A stretch of 64,000 bases of DNA from an uncultured Prevotellaceae bacterium (GTDB taxonomy: Bacteria > Bacteroidota > Bacteroidia > Bacteroidales > Bacteroidaceae): assembly GCA_902778255.1 (NCBI GenBank), contig CACYXD010000007.1, positions 78,203-142,202 on the forward strand, in the 5' to 3' direction. This document shows positions 35,630 through 44,866 of this stretch, in pieces. The notes under the pieces were generated by a model, which searched no databases, was not told the DNA's origin, and saw nothing but the letters and a program-made list of their open reading frames with translations. The position numbers and the translations under genes are program-made. Every line of letters begins with the position of its first letter. The first letter of the stretch is position 1.

Positions 35630-36013
35630 ACACCACGCTTAGTCAATCCTATCTGTTCTGCGATGTCTCCAGCAGATAAGGATGAATTGGAGGCCAAAAG
35701 CAACAAAACTTTTCTTTCGTTTACACCGAACTTTACACCGAACTCTTTGCCGAACTTTGCATCGAACTCGTCTTCAGTATTTGGTAAAGGGCTCCCCTGA
35801 TGCTCTTTCAACGTCTTATAAATCTCGCCCAGCATAAAGTCAATGAACGGACCCGACTGTCCTGCATTAGTACTGGCCGTAATAGCATCGTAATACTGCT
35901 GCTGATTGCTATACACCATGTTCTCTACAGGCATAACGCTCTATCTGAGCAGAAATCTCCGCTATCAGATTGATGGCCTCGGCACTAACCGTGAATGGTG
36001 GTAAGTAGCTCAT
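35630..36013 (-). pseudogene. Fic/DUF4172-type gene remnant with internal deletion
   Basis: From an ATG at 36013 the first 28 codons read MSYLPPFTVSAEAINLIAEI, typical of Fic-family N-termini. The frame then shifts and continues as a Fic C-terminal region (MPVENMVYSNQQQYYDAIT; GPFIDFMLGEIYKTLKEHQG) with its winged-helix tail (NERKVLLLLASNSSLSAGDI), broken near 35635. The central Fic domain with the HPFxxGNGR motif is missing, so most of the gene has been deleted. It is not functional. Confidence 0.75.
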
Positions 36014-36218
36014 TATTGTCTTGCTTTTAGATCATTGAATGCAAAGATAGTAAAAAAATACAAACCTACTTCTTCTTACAGAAAAAAATGGCTTAGTAGA
36101 GAAAAATGAAGAGGAATCCAAATTCACAGTTGACGGAAAAAATCTGACAATCAATCATGAAGCGAGGCAGGAAGTGGCAGTTCGAAGGGGAGGATGTAGG
36201 GGTTCGCGGGTCGCGAAC

Positions 36219-36323
36219 CGGCACATCGTGACCCGCGAACCGGCACATCGTGACCCGCGAACCGGCACATCGTGACCCGCGAACTGGCACATCGTGACCC
36301 GCGAACTGGCACATCTCGATGCG
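36219..36323. repeat. Tandem 22-bp repeat, four full copies plus a partial
   Basis: A 22-bp unit (starting CGGCACATCGTGACCCGC) repeats head-to-tail at 36219, 36241, 36263 and 36285, with a partial fifth copy from 36307. The fourth and fifth copies start with T. There are no spacers, so it is not a CRISPR array. It lies between the Fic remnant and the ppiD terminator. Confidence 0.9.
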
Positions 36324-36452
36324 TTTCAGCATAAAAGGCCATGCGAAATAGCCTCAAACGCAAGGCGAAACAGGCTCAAACGCAACGTGAAACAGCCTCA
36401 AACGCAACCTAAAACAGCCTCAAACGCAAGGCGAAATAGGCTCAAACGCATA
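36321..36452. repeat. Dispersed 22-bp repeat array, copy 1
   Basis: Six degenerate 22-bp units with a core AACAGCCTCAAACGCAA follow directly on the previous array. The same family occurs at 63306-63437, in the same orientation and beginning with a similar GCGTTTCAGC unit. The 22-bp period is not a multiple of 3, so this is not coding sequence. Confidence 0.85.
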
Positions 36453-36469
36453 CTCATTCCTAAACGCTC

Positions 36470-36505
36470 AAAAAAAAAAGGGCGCTCGAAGTGATTCGGG
36501 CGCCC
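36470..36505 (-). terminator. Rho-independent terminator of ppiD
   Basis: GGGCGC (36480-36485) pairs with GCGCCC (36500-36505), with an inner CGAA/TTCG stem. On the minus strand it is followed by a run of ten T. It ends the ppiD transcript. Confidence 0.9.
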
Positions 36506-36537
36506 TTGTATGTTAGCAAAATAATTATTGCTGCTTC

Positions 36538-38673
36538 TTAGAAGAAGATGTAGCGGTTGTCCTCGATATCAGTGGTGCTACGCAGTTCCTGCATGGCCAT
36601 GCCTACGGTCTGCTGCATAGACTGCTGACGAAGGGTCTTCATCTGCTGCTCGGCATTGTACTGCACACCCTCGCGAGAATTGCGGTTGAGCACCTGGAAG
36701 AAGTATGCTGCGCTGTAGCCCTTGACAGGAGCCTTGGCGGTGGCACCCTTCTCAACACCTGAGATAGCGCCGCTCAATGCAGGCTCATAGGCCATGATAG
36801 AGGGAACAGAAGCGGGAGAAGCGAAGGTGACGTGTGAGAGTGTGTCAACAACGGCACCCTTAGCCTGAGCCTCAGCAACGGTCTTCACGCCATTGAGCTG
36901 CTCGGCCAGCTTAGCGAACTTCTTGTCGCGGAGCACCTCAGCCTTCAGACTTTCCTCAACAGATGCCAATGATGCATATCCCTTGGGGTTGACCTTGCTC
37001 AGTCCTACAACGAGGAGCTTGTCGTTGTTGCCACAACGATCGTAAACCTGTGAGATCTGATTCTCCTCGGCCTCGTTGAACAGCCACTTCAGAGCATCGT
37101 GAGTAGAACGGATGCCTGCAATGGTGTGCTCGTTGTTGGCAATGGTGCGATCGAGTACCATATAGCCGTATTCAGCGGCTTTCTCTTCAAGTCCGGCTAC
37201 GTTCTGGCTCTCGCTCACGAACTGGCTGAACTTGTTGTAGGCCTCATTATAGGTCTCGTTAGAGAAATCGATAGAGCGCTTTACGATAGCCACGTCGTAC
37301 TTCTCTACAGAGCCACGGCGATCAGTAACCTTGAGCAGGAGATTGCCCTGTGTGAGTGCGATATTCTTGAGTTCGCCAACAGGCGCATTGAGCAGGGCAG
37401 AGAAGATCTGCTTGTTGTCAGCAGAAAGAGCATTGGCACTCTCATACTCGGTAGAGCGCATCCAAGTCTTCTCAGCACGCTGGTTGTACTTCTTGGCAAT
37501 AGAATCGAAAGCCTCGCCAGCAGCAACGGCCTTGACGATGCTGTCGGCAGAAGCGGCAGCAGCCACGCTAACGACCTGATACTCGATAGAGTCGGCTACG
37601 TTGACCTTGCTCAGGAACTTCACAACATTGAAGGTATTGTCGCTGCTCTCGAAGGGAGCTGCAATCTGTCCAGGATTCATCTTCACGATGCTGTCGGCCA
37701 GATCAGAAGGCAGAGCGGCGCGTGAAACGGGGAGTCCGAGGTAAGAGACATTGCTCTGTGAAGTGCGCATAATCTCGTTGATAGAGATGCTGTCGCCCTG
37801 CAGGTCATTGTAAGCCTTCTGCATCACCTGCATCAGCTCGTCGCGGTCTTTCTGAGAAGCCGATACTTGAGCTACGACATACTTGATATCGCGGGTGTCC
37901 TGATAGGTCTTGAAGTTTTCTTTCTTCTCCTCGTACTTTGCTTTCAGGTCGGCCTCAGTCACCTCAACCTCGTTGTCGTTGATCTTGGTGTAAGGCATAG
38001 AAGCAACGAGTGCCTGGCTCTCTACGTTACGGCCATCGAAATCGGCCTGAGCCTCGATGGGGTTAGAGAGCACGCAACCAGCGAGCAGAGCCTGATACTT
38101 GTTCTCCAGCAGTTTCTGGGCGAGCATCTTCTCTGCGCGGGGCCAGCAAGCCTCGAAGAGTGCATACTGCTCAGCAGCCTGTGCGTTGGTCTGAGCCTGA
38201 GTCTTCATATACTCACGATAGGCGTTAACCTGAGTAGCGTCGAAGGTACGGGTCTGCTGGTTTACGAACTCTGAGAGAAGGGGAGTCTGCAGGATAGCGG
38301 GATGAGTACCCTCTTTGAGCACCTTGACCACCTCGTCAGCGGTAACGGTGAGTCCCAGCTTCTTTGCTTCCTTCTCGATAATCTTGTTCTGGACGGTGAT
38401 TTCCCAGATGTAGTCGCGCAGGCTGTTAAGCTGCTCTTCGTCGAGATTGTCGCGTCCCTGCAATTTCAACAGTTCCTGATACTCACCTACAAGAGCCTGA
38501 TACTCCTGGATGTCCACGTTATCGCCATCAATAGAGCCAGCGATGCTGCTGCTCATCTGAGCGCGACCCTTACAAGTGCTAAAACCATCTTGTGCAATAA
38601 AGCCGAAAAGACCCAAGGCCAAAATACCGACCAAGGCAGGTCCCCAGCTTCTGATTTTTCCAATTGCTGCCAT
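36538..38673 (-). CDS. ppiD: SurA/PpiD-type peptidylprolyl isomerase, membrane-anchored
   Basis: This 711-aa periplasmic folding factor has an N-terminal membrane anchor (about 12-28: PALVGILALGLFGFIAQ), a SurA_N-like helical chaperone domain and rotamase-type regions in the middle (about 240-370) and possibly beyond. It helps outer-membrane proteins fold. Its promoter box TAACTTTG is visible on the minus strand near 38735. It is downstream of the HlyC/CorC gene but has its own promoter. Confidence 0.88.
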   Translation of the reverse strand: MAAIGKIRSWGPALVGILALGLFGFIAQDGFSTCKGRAQMSSSIAGSIDGDNVDIQEYQALVGEYQELLKLQGRDNLDEEQLNSLRDYIWEITVQNKIIEKEAKKLGLTVTADEVVKVLKEGTHPAILQTPLLSEFVNQQTRTFDATQVNAYREYMKTQAQTNAQAAEQYALFEACWPRAEKMLAQKLLENKYQALLAGCVLSNPIEAQADFDGRNVESQALVASMPYTKINDNEVEVTEADLKAKYEEKKENFKTYQDTRDIKYVVAQVSASQKDRDELMQVMQKAYNDLQGDSISINEIMRTSQSNVSYLGLPVSRAALPSDLADSIVKMNPGQIAAPFESSDNTFNVVKFLSKVNVADSIEYQVVSVAAAASADSIVKAVAAGEAFDSIAKKYNQRAEKTWMRSTEYESANALSADNKQIFSALLNAPVGELKNIALTQGNLLLKVTDRRGSVEKYDVAIVKRSIDFSNETYNEAYNKFSQFVSESQNVAGLEEKAAEYGYMVLDRTIANNEHTIAGIRSTHDALKWLFNEAEENQISQVYDRCGNNDKLLVVGLSKVNPKGYASLASVEESLKAEVLRDKKFAKLAEQLNGVKTVAEAQAKGAVVDTLSHVTFASPASVPSIMAYEPALSGAISGVEKGATAKAPVKGYSAAYFFQVLNRNSREGVQYNAEQQMKTLRQQSMQQTVGMAMQELRSTTDIEDNRYIFF

Positions 38674-38765
38674 TTGTTTGTTTTTAGTTTTTTATTATTA
38701 TTTTCTTTGTTTTCGATTTTACAGCCCGCAAAGTTACTAAGTTTTCTTGAATTAACGGCATTTTT

Positions 38766-40040
38766 TTATGAAAAATTAGTGTCGTCAGTCACTTTTAGCC
38801 TTACAAGTTCGATTTTTGTGGCTGTATTTTTGATGATTTTAAATTCAAACTGTCCGATTCTGACCACCTCGTTGAGCTTGGGGAAGCCCTGATAAGCGTG
38901 GAGGATGAGTCCGCCAACAGTCATATAATCGTCGCTCTCGGGCAATGATAGGTCAAACAGTTCGTTGACTTTCTCAATCTCCAGTCGGGCCGAGAGCAGG
39001 TATTCTCCGTTTTCCAGATGTTTGGCCACGTAATTATTGGAATCGTGCTCGTCCTCGATATCGCCGAAAATCTCTTCTACGATGTCCTCCAAGGAGATAA
39101 GTCCGCTGGTGCCACCAAACTCGTCCACGACGACGCCAAGTGATTTTTTCTGGCTTAGCAGGGTCTGCATCATCTTGCTGGCAGCCATCGTCTCGGGCAC
39201 GAAGGTCATGGGACGCAGACTCTTAGTCCAGTCCTGAGGATTACGAAACATCTCGGAAGAATGGATATACCCAATAATATGATCGATATCCTCGTGATAG
39301 ACCACAATCTTGGAGTGGCCGCTCTCAATGAACTTCTGCTTCAGTTGCTCGATACTGCAGGTATCCTCAATAGCATCTATCTCCGTGCGAGGCACCATGC
39401 AGTCGCGCACCTTGGTTTCAGAAAAGTCGAGGGCATTCTGGAAGATGCGCACCTCTTCCTCTATCTCTTCATCGTTCTTGGCATTGTCAATACTGGACTG
39501 CACCAGATAGTCAAGATCGACCTTGGTAAATTCCTTTTCATCATTTGCCACATTCATCCTGACGCCAACCATGCCCAGCAGTTCCTTTGACAACAGGGCG
39601 GCAAAACGCGAGATGGGATACAGAATGACGTAACATAGCCAGGCTGGCAAGGCAAAGATGGTGAGCATCGTATTGGGATTGCTCTTGAAGATGGTCTTCG
39701 GCAGGAACTCGCCAGTAAACAATACAACGGCTGTCGAGAGCAGCGTATCAGCAGCGACACGGGCAGCATCGTTGAAGATATCGTTAAACAGCAGTTGGTC
39801 GAAAATCTTGGCAAAGAGAATACCATAGATGACCAGCGCGATATTGTTGCCCACAAGCATCGTCGATACGAAGGTGTTGGGATGCTTATAGAACAGGGCT
39901 ATGGCGCGCTGTGTAGGACTGTTTTTCTCGCGCGACATCTCAGCAAGCATCCTGTTGCTCGACACAAAGGCAATCTCCATTCCTGAGAAGAATGCAGAGA
40001 ATATCATTGTGACAAGGAGGCCTATAATCAATGGAGTCAT
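38766..40040 (-). CDS. HlyC/CorC (DUF21-CBS) membrane protein
   Basis: This 424-aa protein has an N-terminal DUF21 membrane domain (LIIGLLVTMIFSAFFSGMEIAFV and further helices), a CBS pair (VRDCMVPRTEIDAI; MTFVPETMAASKMMQTLL) and a C-terminal CorC_HlyC domain (GGTSGLISLEDIVEEIFGDIEDEHD). Relatives export divalent metal ions or modulate their transport; in gliding Bacteroidota the relative is GldE. The start overlaps the lptC stop by 4 bases. Confidence 0.9.
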   Translation of the reverse strand: MTPLIIGLLVTMIFSAFFSGMEIAFVSSNRMLAEMSREKNSPTQRAIALFYKHPNTFVSTMLVGNNIALVIYGILFAKIFDQLLFNDIFNDAARVAADTLLSTAVVLFTGEFLPKTIFKSNPNTMLTIFALPAWLCYVILYPISRFAALLSKELLGMVGVRMNVANDEKEFTKVDLDYLVQSSIDNAKNDEEIEEEVRIFQNALDFSETKVRDCMVPRTEIDAIEDTCSIEQLKQKFIESGHSKIVVYHEDIDHIIGYIHSSEMFRNPQDWTKSLRPMTFVPETMAASKMMQTLLSQKKSLGVVVDEFGGTSGLISLEDIVEEIFGDIEDEHDSNNYVAKHLENGEYLLSARLEIEKVNELFDLSLPESDDYMTVGGLILHAYQGFPKLNEVVRIGQFEFKIIKNTATKIELVRLKVTDDTNFS

Positions 40041-40648
40041 TTTTTCTTTTCGGTTGAGGTAGAATCAGCTGGCTCATCATCGTCCAAGTCGTTGGGGACG
40101 AAGGAGCCTTTGGAATTGGTTACCGTATAGTGGGTCATCTGCTCATCGCTGCGGAAATAGGTACCCTCAATGGTACGTTCAGGCGTAACCAGACGAGAAT
40201 ATACGGTGCTATAGAACTCATGGCTGAGTCCGTCCCAATAGAGTTCCTCGCTGGTATATATAAGTCCGTTGGTATTGCGAATGCTCACGCGTCCACGCAG
40301 TTTCCAAAGTCGCTTCTGGTCATAATACCAGGCAGTATCGGCCTGGACATAGCCTACGACATGAAAGCGCTCGTCAAACTGTTCGAAGAAGACGCCCTTC
40401 ATAAACTCCCAGCGCGAGGGTTGGCGCACGGTGTTGACATCCCATCGCTCCGTGACGATACGATACTTGATGACACCAGAGTCGCTAATCAGGGTATTGA
40501 CCCCATAGGTTGTCATCATCGACACAGAGTCCTCGGGATTCACCGCAGGAGCCGTATGCTCTTGAGCCTCACTACAAGCCATAAACAGCATAAGGGCAAG
40601 GACACTCCCTACCCCACTCAGCCGTTTGATATAATCTTTAATTATCAA
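40037..40648 (-). CDS. lptC: LPS export protein LptC
   Basis: LptC forms part of the periplasmic bridge that carries LPS to the outer membrane. The 203-aa protein has a lipoprotein-like start (SVLALMLFMAC) and LptC features (GVIKYRIVTERWDVN; FFEQFDERFHVVGYVQADTAWYY; KRLWKLRGRVSIRNTNG). It is followed by the overlapping HlyC/CorC gene and preceded by an outer-membrane barrel gene. Confidence 0.85.
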   Translation of the reverse strand: MIIKDYIKRLSGVGSVLALMLFMACSEAQEHTAPAVNPEDSVSMMTTYGVNTLISDSGVIKYRIVTERWDVNTVRQPSRWEFMKGVFFEQFDERFHVVGYVQADTAWYYDQKRLWKLRGRVSIRNTNGLIYTSEELYWDGLSHEFYSTVYSRLVTPERTIEGTYFRSDEQMTHYTVTNSKGSFVPNDLDDDEPADSTSTEKKK

Positions 40649-40660
40649 TTATCAATTAGT

Positions 40661-41935
40661 TTAGTCCACCTTCCACTTGGCAAACCAACGCTCATTAAAC
40701 GTCAGTCCGAGGTTGACGCGGAAAGTATTCTCAGTAATCAGATCCTTGGCCGACTTACGAGACCATTGGGCACTGATATTCAAGATAGACCTGTTGTTGT
40801 AACTATTCTGCAAGGGTATGCCGAAACCAGCGCTGACGCTCAACTCCTTGGGGCCTTCCTTGCCATTAATATAATAATAAGGTGTAGTATAGCCGGCACC
40901 AAAGCGATAATGTACACGATTAAGGAAATTACGACTCGTAGCGCTGGGCACATAGTCGGCACCTAACTTCACCGAGTAGCTGTCCTTGAGCAAATCATTG
41001 CGCATAGCATACACCTTCTGCGTGCCCTGATTCACAATGCCAGGGGTGCTAACGCTACCCCACTTCTGCATCGTCACATCGGCACCAAGGAAAAGCTTGT
41101 CGCCATGAGTCCATCCAAGACCTAAGCCATAGGTCATCGGCAATTCAATACCCTTTCCCGATGAAAAAACGGTTGAGTCGCCACTGGCGATATCTACGTT
41201 TGCATGAAGTTTATGACCAAGAGAAGCCGTAACGCCCACCGTCAAACGGTCACGATAGTTGATGGCCTGCTCCCACTGGGCACCAAGGGTAATCAGATAG
41301 CTATTGACATTAGCCTTATATGAATTCGCAAAGTCATCGATATATGTCGTACTGCCCGACTGGACCGCACGATTATACGTACCCCAGAGGTAAGCCACGT
41401 TGATACCAACAGACAGGGGTTTCACAACATTCCAACCAGCACCAATGAAAGCCTGATGCAGACCGCCCTCACCAGTCATACTAATAGGTACAGAGCCGAA
41501 CGACTCGTTAAGTTTTACTGAAGTGGAATACTGATAGCCTACATTGGAATAAGGCAAGATACCAAAGCTGGCACCGACCTTTGGCATCAGACGGAAGCTG
41601 CCCACTGCATATTCAAAGTCGGCATTATTGGCATTCAAGCGGCGATTGCCTTCCTTGAAATTAGTAATCTGACCAGAAAGACCTACATCAAAGATCATTG
41701 TCAGCGAATCGACAGCAGAATATGAGGCAGGATTGAGCGTGTTGACCACATTGCCCTTACGGAGAGCAAGCCCCACACCATTCATGCCTCGACTAAAACC
41801 TTGCGACTGATCCGAGAGAACACCTACGCCATATTGACTATAGGGGGAGTTGGTACCGCTCTGGGCCTCTACGTTTAACACGGAAGAAAGCGCCAAAGCA
41901 GCAACTATCGTTAGTTTGTTCATACCATTTTTCAT
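40661..41935 (-). CDS. Outer-membrane beta-barrel protein
   Basis: This 424-aa protein has a signal peptide ending NVEAQ and amphipathic strands throughout (LFLGADVTMQKWGSV; HYRFGAGYTTPYYYING), ending in a strand-like RVNLGLTFNERWF segment. It resembles the FadL/PorV-like barrels next to lptC in other Bacteroidales. A possible second start is the Met 4 residues later. A TAATTTTG promoter box lies near 41955 on the minus strand. Confidence 0.8.
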   Translation of the reverse strand: MKNGMNKLTIVAALALSSVLNVEAQSGTNSPYSQYGVGVLSDQSQGFSRGMNGVGLALRKGNVVNTLNPASYSAVDSLTMIFDVGLSGQITNFKEGNRRLNANNADFEYAVGSFRLMPKVGASFGILPYSNVGYQYSTSVKLNESFGSVPISMTGEGGLHQAFIGAGWNVVKPLSVGINVAYLWGTYNRAVQSGSTTYIDDFANSYKANVNSYLITLGAQWEQAINYRDRLTVGVTASLGHKLHANVDIASGDSTVFSSGKGIELPMTYGLGLGWTHGDKLFLGADVTMQKWGSVSTPGIVNQGTQKVYAMRNDLLKDSYSVKLGADYVPSATSRNFLNRVHYRFGAGYTTPYYYINGKEGPKELSVSAGFGIPLQNSYNNRSILNISAQWSRKSAKDLITENTFRVNLGLTFNERWFAKWKVD

Positions 41936-41998
41936 TATCAGGGTGCAAAATTATTAAAAAAAATCGAACTATTAGCACCGAAAGTGGAAAATATAGAT

Positions 41999-42006
41999 TA
42001 ATTTTG
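41999..42006 (+). promoter_or_regulatory. -7 box of the DUF4105 gene (leaderless-type spacing)
   Basis: TAATTTTG ends 4 bases before a GTG start codon at 42011. This is the same spacing as for the lipid kinase gene at 22165. Confidence 0.55.
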
Positions 42007-42010
42007 CATC

Positions 42011-43186
42011 GTGAAACGTTTCGAAAACATTTTTAGGACTATTTTTATTCTCACGCTCGGTCTTTTCTGCACAATAAGTTCATTAGCACAGAACGAGCCG
42101 ACCAACGAGATGGACAGCGTAGAGATAGGACTGATCACCTGCTCGCCCCACGAAGAGGTGTATAGTCTCTATGGGCACACAGCCATCCACATCAATCATC
42201 CACAGCGCCATATAGACTGCATCTTCAACTATGGCGAGTTTAATTTCAAGGCCCCTCACTTCGTCCTGAGATTCATCTTCGGAAAGACCGACTATAACCT
42301 GGGCGCAGCACCCACGATGCCTTTCCTCCTGTATTACAAGGAATGGGGCAGTCAAGTGACAGAACAAATACTGAACCTGACGGCCGAAGAGAAGCAAGCC
42401 ATCATCGACGCACTGGCCACCAACTACAGACCCGAGAATCGCATCTACAGGTACAATTTCTTCTACGACAACTGCTCTACACGCCCACGTGACATCATAG
42501 AGCGCAACATCAACGGGACTATTGCCTATGAGCCGAGAGCGGATTTTGAGCCATCGTACCGCGAGATGATCAACGAGAAGACCATGCACCACCCTTGGGC
42601 CACATTTGTCAACAACATACTGTTGGGCGTCAATGCCGACAGGAAAACCACACAGCGCGAACAGCACTTCCTGCCCGAGAACCTGCGCTACGACTTCTCA
42701 CACGCTGTGATTGAACGTGGCAACGGCGAGAAGGTGCCCCTCGTCAAAGAAACGCGTCAGCTGGTGGCACCAGGCGTGCAAGTCATAGAAGAGGATCTGC
42801 CGTTTACGCCCATGCAATGTGCCATATTCCTCTTGATCGTAACCATTGGCATCCTGTTTTTCGAGACCATCAGGAAAAAAACTGCCAGATGGTTCGACAT
42901 TCTGCTGATGCTGCTTACGGGCATTGGCGGATTGGCACTCTTTATCATGATATTCTCAGAGCATCCCGCCACGAGCCTCAACCTGCAGATACTCGTGCTC
43001 AATCCGCTATCGCTGCTATTTATCTGGCCCGTATGGAAAGGCCGCAAAACCATATGGTTCAAGCTCAGCCTCATATTCATCATACTGTTCTTCATAGGAG
43101 CCCTTTGGCAGGACTATGCGGAAGGAATGGAAATTGTGGCATTATGTTTGCTGATAAGATCTTTGAGACATTACAATGACAAATAA
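42011..43186 (+). CDS. lnb: DUF4105/Lnb-type membrane protein (probable lipoprotein N-acyltransferase)
   Basis: This 391-aa protein starts with GTG and a signal peptide (GLFCTISSLAQ). The DUF4105 domain (about 35-240) has the conserved His in YSLYGHTAIHI and Cys in FFYDNCSTRPRDI, typical of the Lnb family that N-acylates lipoproteins in Bacteroides. About four membrane helices follow at the C-terminus (from about residue 265). It overlaps the next gene by 11 bases. The enzymatic role is from the family, not shown here. Confidence 0.8.
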   Translation: MKRFENIFRTIFILTLGLFCTISSLAQNEPTNEMDSVEIGLITCSPHEEVYSLYGHTAIHINHPQRHIDCIFNYGEFNFKAPHFVLRFIFGKTDYNLGAAPTMPFLLYYKEWGSQVTEQILNLTAEEKQAIIDALATNYRPENRIYRYNFFYDNCSTRPRDIIERNINGTIAYEPRADFEPSYREMINEKTMHHPWATFVNNILLGVNADRKTTQREQHFLPENLRYDFSHAVIERGNGEKVPLVKETRQLVAPGVQVIEEDLPFTPMQCAIFLLIVTIGILFFETIRKKTARWFDILLMLLTGIGGLALFIMIFSEHPATSLNLQILVLNPLSLLFIWPVWKGRKTIWFKLSLIFIILFFIGALWQDYAEGMEIVALCLLIRSLRHYNDK

Positions 43187-44762
43187 GAATCTCTACATCA
43201 CACTGCTGGCCGTACTCGGCTTCAACGCAGAGAATCTATTTGCCCAAACGCAAGGGCAGGTGAAAGGTGCGCCACGATTGGTGGTCAGCATCAATATTGA
43301 CCAGTTGCGCAGCGACTACATGGAAGCTTTTATGCCGCTCTACTCCGACAAAGGCTTTCAGAAACTGCTTAACGAGGGAAAGGTATATACCAATGCCGCC
43401 TACCCTTTCACGCCCATAGACAGGGCATCAGCTACGGCAACCTTCTATTCTGGAACGACACCTTATTATAATAATATAATAGGAGAGCGATGGCTGAACC
43501 GCAAGACGCTCAGACCGATAGGATGTGTTGACGACTCCAAATTCACAGGACTCAGCACTACTGAGACGACCTCGCCAAATCAGATGACCACCTCAACACT
43601 GGGTGATGAACTGAAAGTAGCCACCGAAGGCAAAGCGGTGGTTTACGCCATAGCGCCTTTCCGCGAGGCTGCCGTATTGTCGGCCAGTCATGCTGCCAAT
43701 GGTGCCATCTGGATAGACAATCAGCAGGGCACATGGTGCTCTACGTCCTACTACTCACAGGCGCTCCCCATCTGGGTACAGGCCTGCAACAGACTTAGCG
43801 CACCACGCAACAAGATAGAGTCAACGGAATGGACTCCCTATTCATTGTTGGGCAGCAACTACTCTTATCTGACCCAAGGCGGCGAGGTCAAGCCTTTTAA
43901 GCATAAGTTCAGCGGCACACGTCAGTATCAGCAATACAAAACGAGCGCACTCGTCAATGCCGACGTCACAGACATGGCGATACAATGCATCAGCAGCACC
44001 GCTATGGGGAGTGACAAGGTCACCGACCTGCTCTGCCTGACCTATTATGCCGGCACATACGACCAGAAGGCTGTGACAGATTGTCAGTTGGAACTGCAAG
44101 ACACCTATATCCGACTGGACAACGAACTGGGCCGACTGATAGAACATCTTGACAAGACCATTGGCAACGGCCAAGTGCTCTATGTACTGACCAGCACAGG
44201 CTATTGCAAGGAGGAAGCTGCTGACTACAGGGCCTACAAAATACCATCAGGCACGTTCTACATGGCTCGCACGGTGAACCTAATGAACATGTATCTGGGC
44301 GCTATCTGGGGACAGGGCAACTATGTTGAGACAACCTATCGCAACCATATCTTTCTGAATCGCCAACTGCTGGAAACAAAGAAGATCAGCATGGGCGATG
44401 CTCTCAATCGCTCACAAGAATTCCTGGCTATGATGTCGGGCGTCAGAAACGTCTATACATCCCTGCAACTGCTCACCAGTCAGAACGAGCAGATATTGAA
44501 AGTCCGCAATGGCTATACGCCCGACAACAGTGGCGATATCATCATTGAGACAGCTCCAGGATGGACCATCCTTAACGAAGACACCAAGGAAAGCGAGATA
44601 TCAAGGGCTTCAGTGATTCAGTTCCCAATCATTTTCTATGGAACAGACATCAAGGCCGAGCGCATCCAGACACCCGTTACAGTAGATCAGATTGCACCTA
44701 CTGTAGCCCGCAGCATCCGTATCAGAGCCCCGAATGCGTGCTTCTCAAAGCCCTTATTCTGA
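43176..44762 (+). CDS. Alkaline phosphatase superfamily protein, probably catalytically degenerate
   Basis: This 528-aa secreted protein (signal ending NLFAQ) has the phosphodiesterase/alkaline phosphatase fold: the first metal Asp region (LVVSINIDQLRSDYM), the TDR-like region FTPIDRASATATFYSGTTPYYNNIIG, and the LDNELGRLIEHLD helix. The usual DH metal pair is replaced (LTSTGYCKEE) and the Asp-x3-His pair is not visible (YYAGTYDQKAV), so metal binding is doubtful. It overlaps the DUF4105 gene and may act with it. Confidence 0.75.
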   Translation: MTNKNLYITLLAVLGFNAENLFAQTQGQVKGAPRLVVSINIDQLRSDYMEAFMPLYSDKGFQKLLNEGKVYTNAAYPFTPIDRASATATFYSGTTPYYNNIIGERWLNRKTLRPIGCVDDSKFTGLSTTETTSPNQMTTSTLGDELKVATEGKAVVYAIAPFREAAVLSASHAANGAIWIDNQQGTWCSTSYYSQALPIWVQACNRLSAPRNKIESTEWTPYSLLGSNYSYLTQGGEVKPFKHKFSGTRQYQQYKTSALVNADVTDMAIQCISSTAMGSDKVTDLLCLTYYAGTYDQKAVTDCQLELQDTYIRLDNELGRLIEHLDKTIGNGQVLYVLTSTGYCKEEAADYRAYKIPSGTFYMARTVNLMNMYLGAIWGQGNYVETTYRNHIFLNRQLLETKKISMGDALNRSQEFLAMMSGVRNVYTSLQLLTSQNEQILKVRNGYTPDNSGDIIIETAPGWTILNEDTKESEISRASVIQFPIIFYGTDIKAERIQTPVTVDQIAPTVARSIRIRAPNACFSKPLF

Positions 44763-44782
44763 GGTATAAGAAACAAATAATA

Positions 44783-44816
44783 AGCGATTTATGCTAATAA
44801 TTAGCAAAAAATCGCT
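44783..44816. promoter_or_regulatory. Large dyad at the secA promoter
   Basis: Nested inverted repeats AGCGATTT/AAATCGCT (44783-44790, 44809-44816) and TGCTAAT/ATTAGCA (44792-44798, 44800-44806) centre on 44799. The last base overlaps the -7 box. It may be an operator, or a weak terminator of the gene before. Confidence 0.5.
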
Positions 44817-44823
44817 AACTTTG
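44816..44823 (+). promoter_or_regulatory. -7 box of secA
   Basis: TAACTTTG lies 43 bases before the secA ATG. Confidence 0.75.
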
Positions 44824-44866
44824 CACGCAATTTTTGATTTAACGAAACAATATTACAATACAAAAT

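Noticed and set aside
36219-36323. CRISPR array
   Set aside because: Repeats are directly head-to-tail with no unique spacers, and no cas genes are present.
36093-36494. Two open frames over the 22-bp repeats
   Set aside because: The 22-bp period is not divisible by three, so the frames shift through the array. They are chance openings without start or promoter signals.
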